A stretch of DNA of 64,000 bases from UBA1479 sp048263775 (GTDB taxonomy: Bacteria; Pseudomonadota; Alphaproteobacteria; Rhodospirillales; Casp-alpha2), in contig JBLXDU010000002.1 in NCBI GenBank assembly GCA_048263775.1, positions 1-64,000 of the forward strand, written 5' to 3'. Under the pieces are notes generated by a model that ran no database searches, had not been told where the DNA came from, and was given only the letters and a program-made list of their open reading frames with translations. Both the position numbers and the translations under genes were made by a program. Numbering within the stretch: position 1 is the first letter of the stretch; the number at the start of each line of letters is the position of its first letter. This document shows positions 45,961 to 55,355 of the stretch, one piece after another.

Positions 45961-46754
45961 CCGCACCCCTGTTCGAACTCCAGGACTTGTTCCAGGATCG
46001 GCTGCTGACCGGACGCGCGGATATCGAAGCGCATCTGACCTCGGGCGGCCCGTTCCTCAAGGTCTATGACCATGCCTATGTGGCGCGCCTGTTGGAAGTG
46101 ATGGGCGAGGATTTCCCCGCCGTGCACACTTTGCTCGGCGATGACGCATTTGCCGACGCGGCGGCGGCCTATGTGCGGGGCCATCCGTCGACCGCGCGAT
46201 CCGTGCGCTGGCTGGGTGACGGCTTCGCGAGCTGGCTGGGCGAAACCGCGCCCTGGTCGGATCTGCCGGTGGTGGCCGACATGGCGGCTTTCGAATGGGG
46301 CCTGGGCCTGGCATTCGATGCGCCCGACGCGGATGCCCTTGGGGTCGCGGCGCTGGCCGCCGTGCCGCCGGAAGCCTGGCCGATCCTGACCTTCGATTTC
46401 CATCCCGCGCTGAACACGGCGGTCCTTCGCCATGACGTCGCCCCGTTCCAACAGGCCGTGGCCCGGGACCAGGATCCGGACGCCGCCCCCGAACAATTCG
46501 CGGACGGCCCGCAGACCTGGACCTTCTGGCGCGATGGGGAAACCTGTCAGGTGCGCTACCGCGCGCTCGATACGGACGAAGCGTCGGGGCTCGCCCTGCT
46601 GCGCGCGGACGGCGATTTCCAGACGTTCTGTGAAACCCTTGCCGAGGCCAGCGACGGGGATGCCGCCGCCTTGCAGGCTGCCGGATACTTACGGGGTTGG
46701 GTCGAAGCCGGCTGGATCACCGGCTTGTCCGCGCCGGGTTTGAGCTGGGCCTGA
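45957..46754 (+). CDS. bufC: DUF2063 partner protein BufC (HvfC/BufC family)
   Basis: A 265-residue protein whose N-terminal ~95 residues form the DUF2063 domain (LQDLFQDRLLTG, YDHAYVARLLEVMGEDFPAVHTLLG). Partners of this kind hand the precursor peptide to the MNIO enzyme. The C-terminal part is less conserved (TFDFHPALNTAVLRHDVAPF). It is translationally coupled to bufB. The DoxX-type bufD gene found in many bufferin operons is missing here; the next gene is a tRNA on the other strand. Confidence 0.92.
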   Translation: MTAPLFELQDLFQDRLLTGRADIEAHLTSGGPFLKVYDHAYVARLLEVMGEDFPAVHTLLGDDAFADAAAAYVRGHPSTARSVRWLGDGFASWLGETAPWSDLPVVADMAAFEWGLGLAFDAPDADALGVAALAAVPPEAWPILTFDFHPALNTAVLRHDVAPFQQAVARDQDPDAAPEQFADGPQTWTFWRDGETCQVRYRALDTDEASGLALLRADGDFQTFCETLAEASDGDAAALQAAGYLRGWVEAGWITGLSAPGLSWA

Positions 46755-46776
46755 CCGGAAAGTCGGGCCGGGCGGC

Positions 46777-46853
46777 TGGTGACCCCGGCAGGATTTGAAC
46801 CTGCGACCCCAGGATTAGGAATCCTGTGCTCTATCCGACTGAGCTACGGGGCC
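46777..46853 (-). tRNA. tRNA-Arg (anticodon CCU)
   Basis: A 77-nt cloverleaf on the minus strand. The acceptor stem is GGCCCCG paired with CGGGGTC, the D arm is GCTCAGTCGGATAGAGC, the anticodon loop is ATTCCTAAT, the T arm is GCAGGTTCAAATCCTGC, and the 3' ACCA is encoded. It decodes AGG, a rare codon in this GC-rich genome. Confidence 0.96.
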
Positions 46854-46957
46854 CTGTCGCCAGCTGCCTGACGCGCGATCATGCGCGCCCGTCTATACCA
46901 CAGGTTTCCGTGCCGATTCCAAGATTTGCTGGCGGGGATGATGGGGCGGCGGGCGGC

Positions 46958-47479
46958 CTATTTGAACATGCTCTTGATGCGGTCCATGGACACGGAATAG
47001 TTCAGCATGACCGATTCCACGCCGGGATTGCCGTCGCCCAGGCCCGCGTTCGACGAATGGTCGATGGAAATGCCAATGCGCGAGCGGTCGTCGAAGCGGT
47101 AGGCAAGTTCCAGGCGGGAGCGGAATTCAAGCTCATGTCCCAAGTCCAGGTTCGACGTGGCGCCCCGCCAGTAGGTCGGCGAGAACTGAGGCGTCAGCAC
47201 GAAGCGCCGCCCGAGGTAGATGTCGACCAGCACGCCGGCCCCGATGAACGACGAATTATTGGTCGCATAGGCGGCGGTCAGGAACGGTTTGAAGATCCAG
47301 AATTTGTTGCCGAACCGGTAATCGAGGCGGATTTCCGCATCCTCTTCCCGGTTGCGCAGGATATCGAATTTGCCGACCGCAAGGGTCAGGAAGTCGGGGT
47401 CGTCGGCGGCTTGTGCCGCGCCGGATGGCAATACCGTCACGGCGGCAAGCAATGCCGGAACGATCAATTTCTTGAACAT
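46958..47479 (-). CDS. Lipid A 3-O-deacylase, PagL-like
   Basis: A 173-residue outer-membrane enzyme of the PagL/acyloxyacyl-hydrolase family. A signal peptide ends at AAQA (residues 21-24); the remainder is an eight-strand barrel. The catalytic triad has the exact PagL spacing, H141, S143 and E155, within DHSSNAGLGDGNPGVE. PagL removes the 3-position acyl chain of lipid A, changing envelope permeability and immune recognition. No regulator adjoins it. Confidence 0.88.
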   Translation of the reverse strand: MFKKLIVPALLAAVTVLPSGAAQAADDPDFLTLAVGKFDILRNREEDAEIRLDYRFGNKFWIFKPFLTAAYATNNSSFIGAGVLVDIYLGRRFVLTPQFSPTYWRGATSNLDLGHELEFRSRLELAYRFDDRSRIGISIDHSSNAGLGDGNPGVESVMLNYSVSMDRIKSMFK

Positions 47480-47581
47480 GTTAGCTCTTCCCCGATATGG
47501 CCCGATTATCGGGCCCGCCCCTTTGGCCTGCATCTTAAGGGATCAGCCTGATCTTTCAAGCCGTTACGCATGGGAACGGGG

Positions 47582-48583
47582 TTAGACGGTGTCGAGCCGC
47601 CGAAAGCCGTCCATGGCTTTGACCAGGGACGAGCGGATGCCCGGCTCCATGGCCGAATGGCCGGCGTCGGGTACGATGACGTAGTCGGCATTAGGCCAGG
47701 CCTGCGCCAGTTCGTCCGCCGTGACGATCGGGCAGACCATGTCATAGCGGCCCTGCACGATGACGCAGGGCAAATGGGTGATGCGCCCGATGTTGGTGAG
47801 CAGGTGGTTTTCCGCCATGAATACGTCGTTGACGAAGTAATGGGCCTCAAGCCGGGCCAGAGACAGGGCCCCCCGCCCGGATCCGCCACCGCCGCCACTG
47901 TGATGCAGGGTCGAACAGGCGGATTCGAACTGGCTCCAGACCTCGGCCGCCGGACGGTGGATGTCCGGGTCGGGGTCGTTCAGGCGTTTGTGGTAGGCGG
48001 TCAGGATATCGCCCCGTTCGTTTTCGGGCAGATATCCCGAGAACCGGCGCCAGGCTTCGGGGTATACCCGTTTCATGTCGTAGAGGAACCAGTCGACCTC
48101 CGACTGACGGCCGAGGAAGATGCCGCGCAGCGCGAAACCCCGGCAGCGATCCGGATGGGCGATGCCGTAGGCCAGCGCCAGGGTCGACCCCCAGGAGCCG
48201 CCGAACACGAACCATTTGTCGATGTCGAGTTGGCGGCGGAGGGCCTCCATGTCGTCGATCAGATCCTGGGTCGTGTTGTTCCGCGTTTCACCGAAGGGGG
48301 TGGATCGTCCGGCCCCCCGCTGGTCGAACACGACGATGCGGTAATGATCGGGGTCGAAGAACCGGCGGTGCGACGGGTTGGAACCGGCCCCCGGCCCGCC
48401 GTGCAGGAAGACCACCGGCACGCCGGTCGGATTGCCTGACTGTTCCCAATAGATGCGATGCCCGCCGGAAACGTCCAGATGGCCCTGGGCATGGGGTTCG
48501 ATCCGGGGATAGAGGTCCGGCGACGGGCGGGTCAAGGCGGAGTTGGATTTATCCAATGTTCGTTGGCCGGTTCGGGTTTCCAA
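47582..48583 (-). CDS. pip: Proline iminopeptidase
   Basis: A 333-residue alpha/beta-hydrolase aminopeptidase that removes N-terminal proline. The oxyanion motif FLHGGPGAGS, the nucleophile elbow FGGSWGSTLALAY and the C-terminal catalytic VPDAGHSAMEPG are all present. An unusual Gly/Ser-rich insert (HHSGGGGGSGRG, about residue 230-241) interrupts the cap region, a loop absent or shorter in typical members. Start ATG 48583. Confidence 0.94.
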   Translation of the reverse strand: METRTGQRTLDKSNSALTRPSPDLYPRIEPHAQGHLDVSGGHRIYWEQSGNPTGVPVVFLHGGPGAGSNPSHRRFFDPDHYRIVVFDQRGAGRSTPFGETRNNTTQDLIDDMEALRRQLDIDKWFVFGGSWGSTLALAYGIAHPDRCRGFALRGIFLGRQSEVDWFLYDMKRVYPEAWRRFSGYLPENERGDILTAYHKRLNDPDPDIHRPAAEVWSQFESACSTLHHSGGGGGSGRGALSLARLEAHYFVNDVFMAENHLLTNIGRITHLPCVIVQGRYDMVCPIVTADELAQAWPNADYVIVPDAGHSAMEPGIRSSLVKAMDGFRRLDTV

Positions 48584-48619
48584 AGGCCCCCAAGGGGCGG
48601 TTACGGGCGCGGGCCCTCG

Positions 48620-49111
48620 TTAATTAAGTTGGCCTGAGATCGCGTATTTCAACAGGCGCACGACCTGATCGGGCGTTTCCGCCGTTGCCATGGCGGCGCC
48701 GTTCACTTCCTTCAAGGCATGGGTCAGGGACGGGTCATGCAGCGTGATCATCGGCGTCCCAAGGGCGGCGGCATATCCGGCGTCGAAGGCGGCGTTCCAT
48801 TGTTTGTACTTGTCACCGAAGCGCACGACAACTACGTCGGCGCGTTCCATCAGGGTGCGGGTGCGGATGGCGTTGACCTTGGCGCCCTTGTGGTCCTTCC
48901 AGAAGGGGTCGGTCTCGTCACCCAGAATGGTCACGCCGCAATCGTCGCTCGATGCATGGTCGGTCACCGGTCCGACGAATTCGATGGGCAGGCCCGCTTC
49001 GGCGGCGCCGGCGGCGATCTGGTCGCGCCAGTCGGTATGAATTTCGCCGGACAGATAAACAGTCCAGGGCGTATCGTCGCTGAACGGGCGGTTGTTCGCT
49101 TGGTTGCTCAC
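48620..49111 (-). CDS. YtoQ-family protein
   Basis: A 163-residue Rossmann-like protein of the YtoQ family. Distinctive stretches are WTVYLSGEIHTDWRDQI, FWKDHKGAKVNAIRTRTL, VVRFGDKYKQWNAAFDAGYA and HALKEVNGAA. The fold resembles nucleoside 2-deoxyribosyltransferases, but no activity is established. I start at GTG 49111, behind GAAGGGA at about 8 bases; an ATG upstream at 49180 gives a non-conserved extension. Confidence 0.9.
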   Translation of the reverse strand: MSNQANNRPFSDDTPWTVYLSGEIHTDWRDQIAAGAAEAGLPIEFVGPVTDHASSDDCGVTILGDETDPFWKDHKGAKVNAIRTRTLMERADVVVVRFGDKYKQWNAAFDAGYAAALGTPMITLHDPSLTHALKEVNGAAMATAETPDQVVRLLKYAISGQLN

Positions 49112-49142
49112 TGGGTCGTTCCCTTCGTTTTCTGATTTTCGG

Positions 49143-49997
49143 TCAGCGCAGGGCCGTGTGCAGGCCCCGTTGAATCTCAAGGTAATCGGAATGGTCGGGT
49201 CCGATAAACCCCCGGCGGATTAAAAAGTCGATGACGACGACCCCGCAGTTGAATTTGAAATCTTCACTCTCGCGCACAGTGTCCATGACCTGGTCCATGG
49301 ACCACAAGTAGAATTCCTCGACCTCGCCGTCCGTGTTGTGCGGCACGAAGTCGGCCGGAAGCTCCAGATCGTAGTTGAACAAAACGTCGCGGCGCAGGCC
49401 CTCGGGCCGCTCCGTGCAGTAGGACATGGCCCCGATGGGCATGGCCCGGCGGGCGATGTTCTCGGGAATTCCGGCTTCCTCGACACATTCCTTGATCAGA
49501 TTGTCCATGACGCCGATCCCGGCGGGCAGGCCGCCGGCGACAAGCTGATCCAGCTTGCCGGGCCCTGTCGGCTTGGTCATCGAGCGTTTCCCGACCCACA
49601 TTTTGATCTCGCCGCCGTCACGCACGAACCCGTTCAGGTGCACACCGTAGCCCAAGGTTCCGAATAGGGGCACGGCCGCGCGCTCCATCTGGAACAGGGG
49701 CGTGGTCCCCCAGTCCTCGCAAACGGCATAGGGCTCGTTGCGCCAGCCGGGGATCAGGTCTCGTGATCGCAGTTCGGCCAGGACCTCGGCCATGGCGGCG
49801 GTGCGCGACGCTGCATCGCCCAGGCCCGGGGCCAGGGCGACGTCGGTCTCGGAAACATGAAAGACCGCGCTGAAGTCCGCGAGATGGGGAATGAAATCCC
49901 GGTGGATCAGGCCGACTCGCCTGCGGTCCGCGATGAAGGGCCGATAGGCCGACGGATCCCAGGCCTGCAGGGCGCGGACACGCTCCAGATAGCTCAT
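49143..49997 (-). CDS. Nudix hydrolase with DUF4743 N-terminal domain
   Basis: A 284-residue Nudix protein. The N-terminal ~110 residues resemble DUF4743 (VGLIHRDFIPHLADF, WRNEPYAVCEDW), the region shared with plant and fungal Tnr3-like/Nudix 20-24 proteins. The Nudix box is GGLPAGIGVMDNLIKECVEEAG, with the metal-binding E-x7-RE-xx-EE pattern changed to KECVEEAG. Related enzymes hydrolyse damaged thiamine diphosphates, a plausible role here. It lies 31 bp upstream of the YtoQ gene on the same strand. Confidence 0.88.
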   Translation of the reverse strand: MSYLERVRALQAWDPSAYRPFIADRRRVGLIHRDFIPHLADFSAVFHVSETDVALAPGLGDAASRTAAMAEVLAELRSRDLIPGWRNEPYAVCEDWGTTPLFQMERAAVPLFGTLGYGVHLNGFVRDGGEIKMWVGKRSMTKPTGPGKLDQLVAGGLPAGIGVMDNLIKECVEEAGIPENIARRAMPIGAMSYCTERPEGLRRDVLFNYDLELPADFVPHNTDGEVEEFYLWSMDQVMDTVRESEDFKFNCGVVVIDFLIRRGFIGPDHSDYLEIQRGLHTALR

Positions 49998-50018
49998 GCG
50001 GATGTCCCGCCCAAAGGG

Positions 50019-50363
50019 TTAGGCATGGGCGTCACCTTGCTTTTCGGTGACCAGAACGGCCTCGACACAAAACTGACGGCGCAGTTCCTGGGCAATGAGC
50101 CGGGCCTGTTCCGCGTCCGCATCTTCAAGATGAACCTCAACGATCAGGCCTTCCTTCGGCGTGGATGTGCGGCTGGCGTGGATGCGCCCGGGGATCAGGC
50201 CGCGCTTGGCGAAAACCTCGACCACGCGGGGCAGGGTGCCCGGATCGGCCAGGGCCTGTACGGAAAAGCATTGCGTCGGCTGGGCCTTGCGTTTGTGTTG
50301 CGCGCGGGAAGCCGGGGAAAAAGCGGGGGATTGCGGGGCGTGCCCGCGGTCTTGGGTCTGCAT
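50019..50363 (-). CDS. Small ACT-domain-like protein
   Basis: A 114-residue protein. After a ~30-residue basic, Gln/Pro-rich leader comes an ACT-like fold: FSVQALADPGTLPRVVEVFAKRGLIP, then LIVEVHLEDADAEQARLIAQELR. ACT domains bind amino acids and regulate metabolic enzymes; this looks like a stand-alone small subunit of the acetolactate-synthase kind, without a neighbouring catalytic subunit. ATG 50363 follows AAAGGA. A GC hairpin near 50413-50438 in its leader is a possible control element. Confidence 0.72.
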   Translation of the reverse strand: MQTQDRGHAPQSPAFSPASRAQHKRKAQPTQCFSVQALADPGTLPRVVEVFAKRGLIPGRIHASRTSTPKEGLIVEVHLEDADAEQARLIAQELRRQFCVEAVLVTEKQGDAHA

Positions 50364-50505
50364 CGGAAAATCCTTTGGTGTGGGGGAAGCCGGTCACGGC
50401 GAATCAGGAAAGGCCCGGTCCTCGATTACGAGGCCGGGACGATAATTCGCCGGATGGTTCCGGTCACACGGAGGGGCGATGCAATCCTCATGCCCTGATG
50501 ATAGT

Positions 50506-50534
50506 CCGCCCGCCTTAAAATTCAAGGCGGGCGG
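50506..50534. terminator. 11-bp perfect hairpin downstream of gcrA
   Basis: CCGCCCGCCTT and AAGGCGGGCGG flank a 7-base loop, about 100 bp past the gcrA stop. There is no clear U tract on the minus-strand transcript, so it may act as a transcript 3' end-stabilising hairpin or a Rho-assisted terminator. Confidence 0.5.
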
Positions 50535-50591
50535 CAAAAAGCGCGGAAAAGTGATCACCCGGACACGGGTGCCATGATCAGATATGAGCGA

Positions 50592-50670
50592 TCAGGCAGC
50601 GGCGACCTTGCGGCCATCCTTGGTGATGCGCCTAGGCCGCAGCCACCTTGCGGCCGTCTTTTGTGATGCG
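50592..50670 (-). repeat. Tandem duplication of the gcrA 3' tail
   Basis: Two 39-bp units (50632-50670 and 50592-50630) are separated by one base. Both encode RITKDGRKVAAA plus a stop. They differ only at synonymous third positions and in the stop (TAG versus TGA). The second unit is out of frame with gcrA by one base, directly after its TAG. Confidence 0.9.
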
Positions 50671-51012
50671 AATGTAGGCCTTGGCGCAATGGCTGCGGCA
50701 ATAAGGTTTGCCGTCCAGGGATTCCTCGCCGCAGAAATGGAAATCCGGATCGTTGGGCTCGCCCACGGGCCAGCTGCACATGCCGGGCCGCAACTTCGCC
50801 ATGGTCACGAGGTTCTCGTTGACCTGGGGCTGGTCGGGCCGTTCCTTGATGGGGGATCCACGCTTGGCCAGACCGAGACGATGAACCTTGCCGATCACCG
50901 CGTTCTTGGTAATACCGAGGCGGCGGCCGATTTCGCTGGTCGGCAATCCCTCGTCCCATAGGGCGATCAGGGCGTTGACCCGTTGGGGCGTCCATTCGTA
51001 CGTCGTTTGCAT
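50632..51012 (-). CDS. gcrA: GcrA cell-cycle regulator
   Basis: A 126-residue GcrA-family transcription cofactor. The N-terminal helix-turn-helix is WTPQRVNALIALWDEGLPTSEIGRRLGITKNAVIGKVHRLGL. In Caulobacter GcrA binds the sigma-70 holoenzyme and GANTC-methylated promoters to drive replication and division genes. The C-terminal part holds Cys/His pairs (CSWPVG, FHFCGEES, PYCRSHC) that probably bind metal and sigma factor. Two DnaA boxes lie ~190-215 bp upstream. Its 3' tail is duplicated just downstream. Confidence 0.95.
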   Translation of the reverse strand: MQTTYEWTPQRVNALIALWDEGLPTSEIGRRLGITKNAVIGKVHRLGLAKRGSPIKERPDQPQVNENLVTMAKLRPGMCSWPVGEPNDPDFHFCGEESLDGKPYCRSHCAKAYIRITKDGRKVAAA

Positions 51013-51198
51013 GTACCCTTGCCTCCCACTTTTCGGCCCGATGTCGCATCGCGGCCGAAATCCAAATTTCTTGCCCCTGGAACGGATATTTGCGGGTCAT
51101 ACCGGCCCGAAATGCCCATTTTTGCCCGAAAATCAGGCTGGAACGCGTTAATAATTACAAGATTTCGCCTGACCGTCAACTAGCTCCACCACATATAG

Positions 51199-51207
51199 TT
51201 ATCCACA
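51199..51207 (+). promoter_or_regulatory. DnaA box (perfect TTATCCACA)
   Basis: An exact match to the consensus R1-type DnaA box, in the AT-rich spacer 187 bp upstream of the gcrA start. Confidence 0.7.
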
Positions 51208-51220
51208 ATACATGTTGTGT

Positions 51221-51229
51221 TGTTGATAA
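51221..51229 (-). promoter_or_regulatory. Second, inverted DnaA-like box (TTATCAACA)
   Basis: One mismatch from the consensus, on the opposite strand and 13 bases from the first box, giving a head-to-head pair. Confidence 0.6.
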
Positions 51230-51354
51230 AAACCTAAACTAGAGAGGATTTCTGCGACGCAGATGCAAAAAAATTCCTTTGTCGGGCGAAGGGGCCGGTA
51301 TAATCGGGGGGAGCCGAAGGGGGATTTTGGCGGGACCATCAGGAGTGACGAAAA

Positions 51355-53505
<2,151 letters not shown>

Positions 53506-53544
53506 GGCCGCGGCGTCTTAACGGGCCCCTAAAACGCGAAATGA

Positions 53545-53581
53545 AAAGCCCGTCCTGACTGTCTCGGTCGGGACGGGCTTT
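53545..53581. terminator. Bidirectional terminator after methylmalonyl-CoA mutase
   Basis: AAAGCCCGTCC and GGACGGGCTTT form an 11-bp stem around a 15-base loop, with A/T ends on both sides. It lies 40 bp past the mutase stop and also within the open frame of the small basic protein. Confidence 0.82.
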
Positions 53582-53766
53582 CATATGTTTGGCGCGGCGG
53601 CGGTAGGCCTTGGCCGATTGGATTTTCTGCTGTCGCAGGGTCCGCACAACCCGGGCCATCGGGTTCCGCCGCACCGGTGCCTTGTGTTTCATGGCGGTGC
53701 TCCTTCGTGGTGACCAACGGGTCGGCGTCTTAAGGCCTTCCGCCTGGAGATGCAAGCGCCTGCCAG

Positions 53767-54063
53767 CTAGTCACGCCGCAACAGCCATCCCGAAAGGCGC
53801 CAAACCGGGTAAAGCAGCAACATCGCAAGGGGAACGACGTAAAAGGCGGACCGCAGCCAATTCAAATCGCATGAGTAGGGATGCGTGCCCCCCGCGTTGG
53901 GGTTCAGGGGCAGCAGACCCTGTGAGCCTGCAACAAACTCACATAGGCCCCGTGGTTCCGTGCCGTCGGACTGTACAAGAATCAGGACGACCGGAAACGC
54001 CGCGAGAACCAACGAGCATGCGATCGCGGAAACCAAAATGTACATGGCGCGGCGGGTTTTCAT
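53767..54063 (-). CDS. Small two-helix membrane protein, possible immunity partner
   Basis: A 98-residue protein with one membrane helix near the N-terminus (AMYILVSAIACSLVLAAFPVV) and one near the C-terminus (SAFYVVPLAMLLLYPVW), separated by a ~40-residue loop with two Cys (GLCEF, YSCDL), probably periplasmic and disulfide-bonded. It follows the lysozyme-like gene on the same strand; a GTG start at 54093 would overlap that gene by 13 bp, while ATG 54063 has GAAGA at about 9 bases. Size, topology and position fit an immunity protein against a cell-wall hydrolase; not proven. Confidence 0.6.
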   Translation of the reverse strand: MKTRRAMYILVSAIACSLVLAAFPVVLILVQSDGTEPRGLCEFVAGSQGLLPLNPNAGGTHPYSCDLNWLRSAFYVVPLAMLLLYPVWRLSGWLLRRD

Positions 54064-54080
54064 ATCGGGATGTTCTTCAT

Positions 54081-55301
54081 CTACTTCGTCCACGGCTTCT
54101 CACGATAAATACGCGCGACATAAGCGCCGAAATCATTGACGTTTTCTCGACCAACATAGTTCCACACGGAGGCTATTTTTGCCGGAGAAGGATTTGGCAC
54201 TCTATCAAAAATGCGCTTTATCAAGGTCACGCCAGCTTTGACGTTCGATTCTGGAGCGTAGGCTGAATTTTTGTCAATTCCGAGGTCGGACCACTTTTCA
54301 GGATCAATATTCATCGGGAATATCGTGCCGGCCAGTTGAAACCCCTCTAGCATTTTCGCGGTTCCGAAATAGTGCCCCCTAGCATTCTCGGCGTAGACGA
54401 TCGCCTTGACGAGATCGGGATCGACACCTTGCTTGCTCGCTTCGGCGAATAAGAGAGGTTCGAAGTTCAAGACCGCCGTCTTGCCGACGCTGGGTACTGC
54501 GTACCACGGATCGCTGTCATCGGCGTTCGGGTTCTCTTTCACCTCGAACCGCGCGGAGGCATTATTCAGAATTGCGTCTGTTCTTTTGATCGGGTCCGTC
54601 AAAATCGGGTTTTCCGTCGCGATCGATGGGAGCGTGGCATTCGTTATTCTGTCTGAGACGAGAGATTTCTGCTCCAGAGAACGCTTGGGCTCGGCGGGAG
54701 GCGTTGCTGGGATGGCGGTTGGGGGTTCCCCGGTCGGCAGGCTGCTTGGCCTAAGGGTGGTGAAGGGCGGTTGGAGCAGCTTGGTGTCAGGTGCGCGGGC
54801 TGAGCGCAGGATAGAGGCATTCACCTTGGCCCGCCGCTCCGGCAGGGCGGCGGTCTGCGTCTGCTGTGCAGAAGGCGGCCGGTCGGCTGAAACGGACGTC
54901 GCCGCCATCTTCCCTGAGGTCACGGCGCGCTGACTCAAAATCTCTGTCGACCCCCATGGCTTGACGATACCATCGATGAGCAGGCCGTCATCCGCCAAGC
55001 CGTTGAGGTGTTCCTGCCCTTTCTCGATCCCTCGCAGAAAGCCCTCGTCGGCTGTCGTGGTGGGGGCGGGCAGGATGCCGTTCTCGGCAAGAAAGCTGGA
55101 GGCGCGGAACACGTCCCCGGCCCGGTTGACTTGGCCGCGGCCGACACCTTCGGTCAGGAACGTTCGCCCGAAACCCCCGAACCCGTCCGTGCCGCCGCGG
55201 CCGGGCAGGCCGGTCCCGGCGGAAATGCCGTCGCCAACCACGGGTTCGGCGGAAGCTGGAGAATCAGGAAGGTTTTTGGGGCCACCGGTGGTTCCTCCCA
55301 T
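54081..55301 (-). CDS. Peptidoglycan-binding-like / lysozyme-like (SLT fold) modular protein
   Basis: A 406-residue protein without signal peptide. Residues about 1-50 are Gly/Pro-rich. A PG-binding-like segment follows (RAGDVFRASSFLAENGIL ... DEGFLRGIEKGQ ... DGLLIDGIVKPWGSTE, about 60-120). A long Pro/Ala/Thr-rich linker leads to a C-terminal domain (about 275-406) resembling lytic transglycosylases, with candidate catalytic Glu in AIVYAENARG and the helical tail SNVKAGVTLIKRIFDRVP...ASVWNYVG. The C-terminal coding half is visibly poorer in G+C than the N-terminal half. The small two-helix protein directly downstream suggests an exported effector with an immunity gene; a structural or phage-type enzyme is the alternative. 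Confidence 0.65.
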   Translation of the reverse strand: MGGTTGGPKNLPDSPASAEPVVGDGISAGTGLPGRGGTDGFGGFGRTFLTEGVGRGQVNRAGDVFRASSFLAENGILPAPTTTADEGFLRGIEKGQEHLNGLADDGLLIDGIVKPWGSTEILSQRAVTSGKMAATSVSADRPPSAQQTQTAALPERRAKVNASILRSARAPDTKLLQPPFTTLRPSSLPTGEPPTAIPATPPAEPKRSLEQKSLVSDRITNATLPSIATENPILTDPIKRTDAILNNASARFEVKENPNADDSDPWYAVPSVGKTAVLNFEPLLFAEASKQGVDPDLVKAIVYAENARGHYFGTAKMLEGFQLAGTIFPMNIDPEKWSDLGIDKNSAYAPESNVKAGVTLIKRIFDRVPNPSPAKIASVWNYVGRENVNDFGAYVARIYREKPWTK

Positions 55302-55355
55302 GGGTTTGTCTCCTGTGTGATGAGGTTAGGAAACGGTTGCGTGCGGGAACTGTGA

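Larger units (their letters stand above)
51013..51354. promoter_or_regulatory. Divergent control region gcrA / methylmalonyl-CoA mutase
   Basis: This 342-bp gene-free stretch is AT-rich in its centre (51140-51240). It contains two DnaA boxes (51199-51207 and 51221-51229), a TATAAT (51299-51304) suited to the mutase promoter with a weak -35, and AGGAG before the mutase ATG. No GANTC site and no full CtrA TTAA-N7-TTAA site were seen. Confidence 0.7.

Noticed and set aside
50413..50438. Attenuator or riboswitch for the ACT-domain gene
   Set aside because: Only a simple GC hairpin with a mismatch; no leader peptide or alternate pairing was identified.
51190..51235. Replication origin suggested by DnaA boxes
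   Set aside because: Only two boxes, no iteron cluster, and no dnaA, hemE or repA-type genes nearby; promoter regulation of gcrA fits better.
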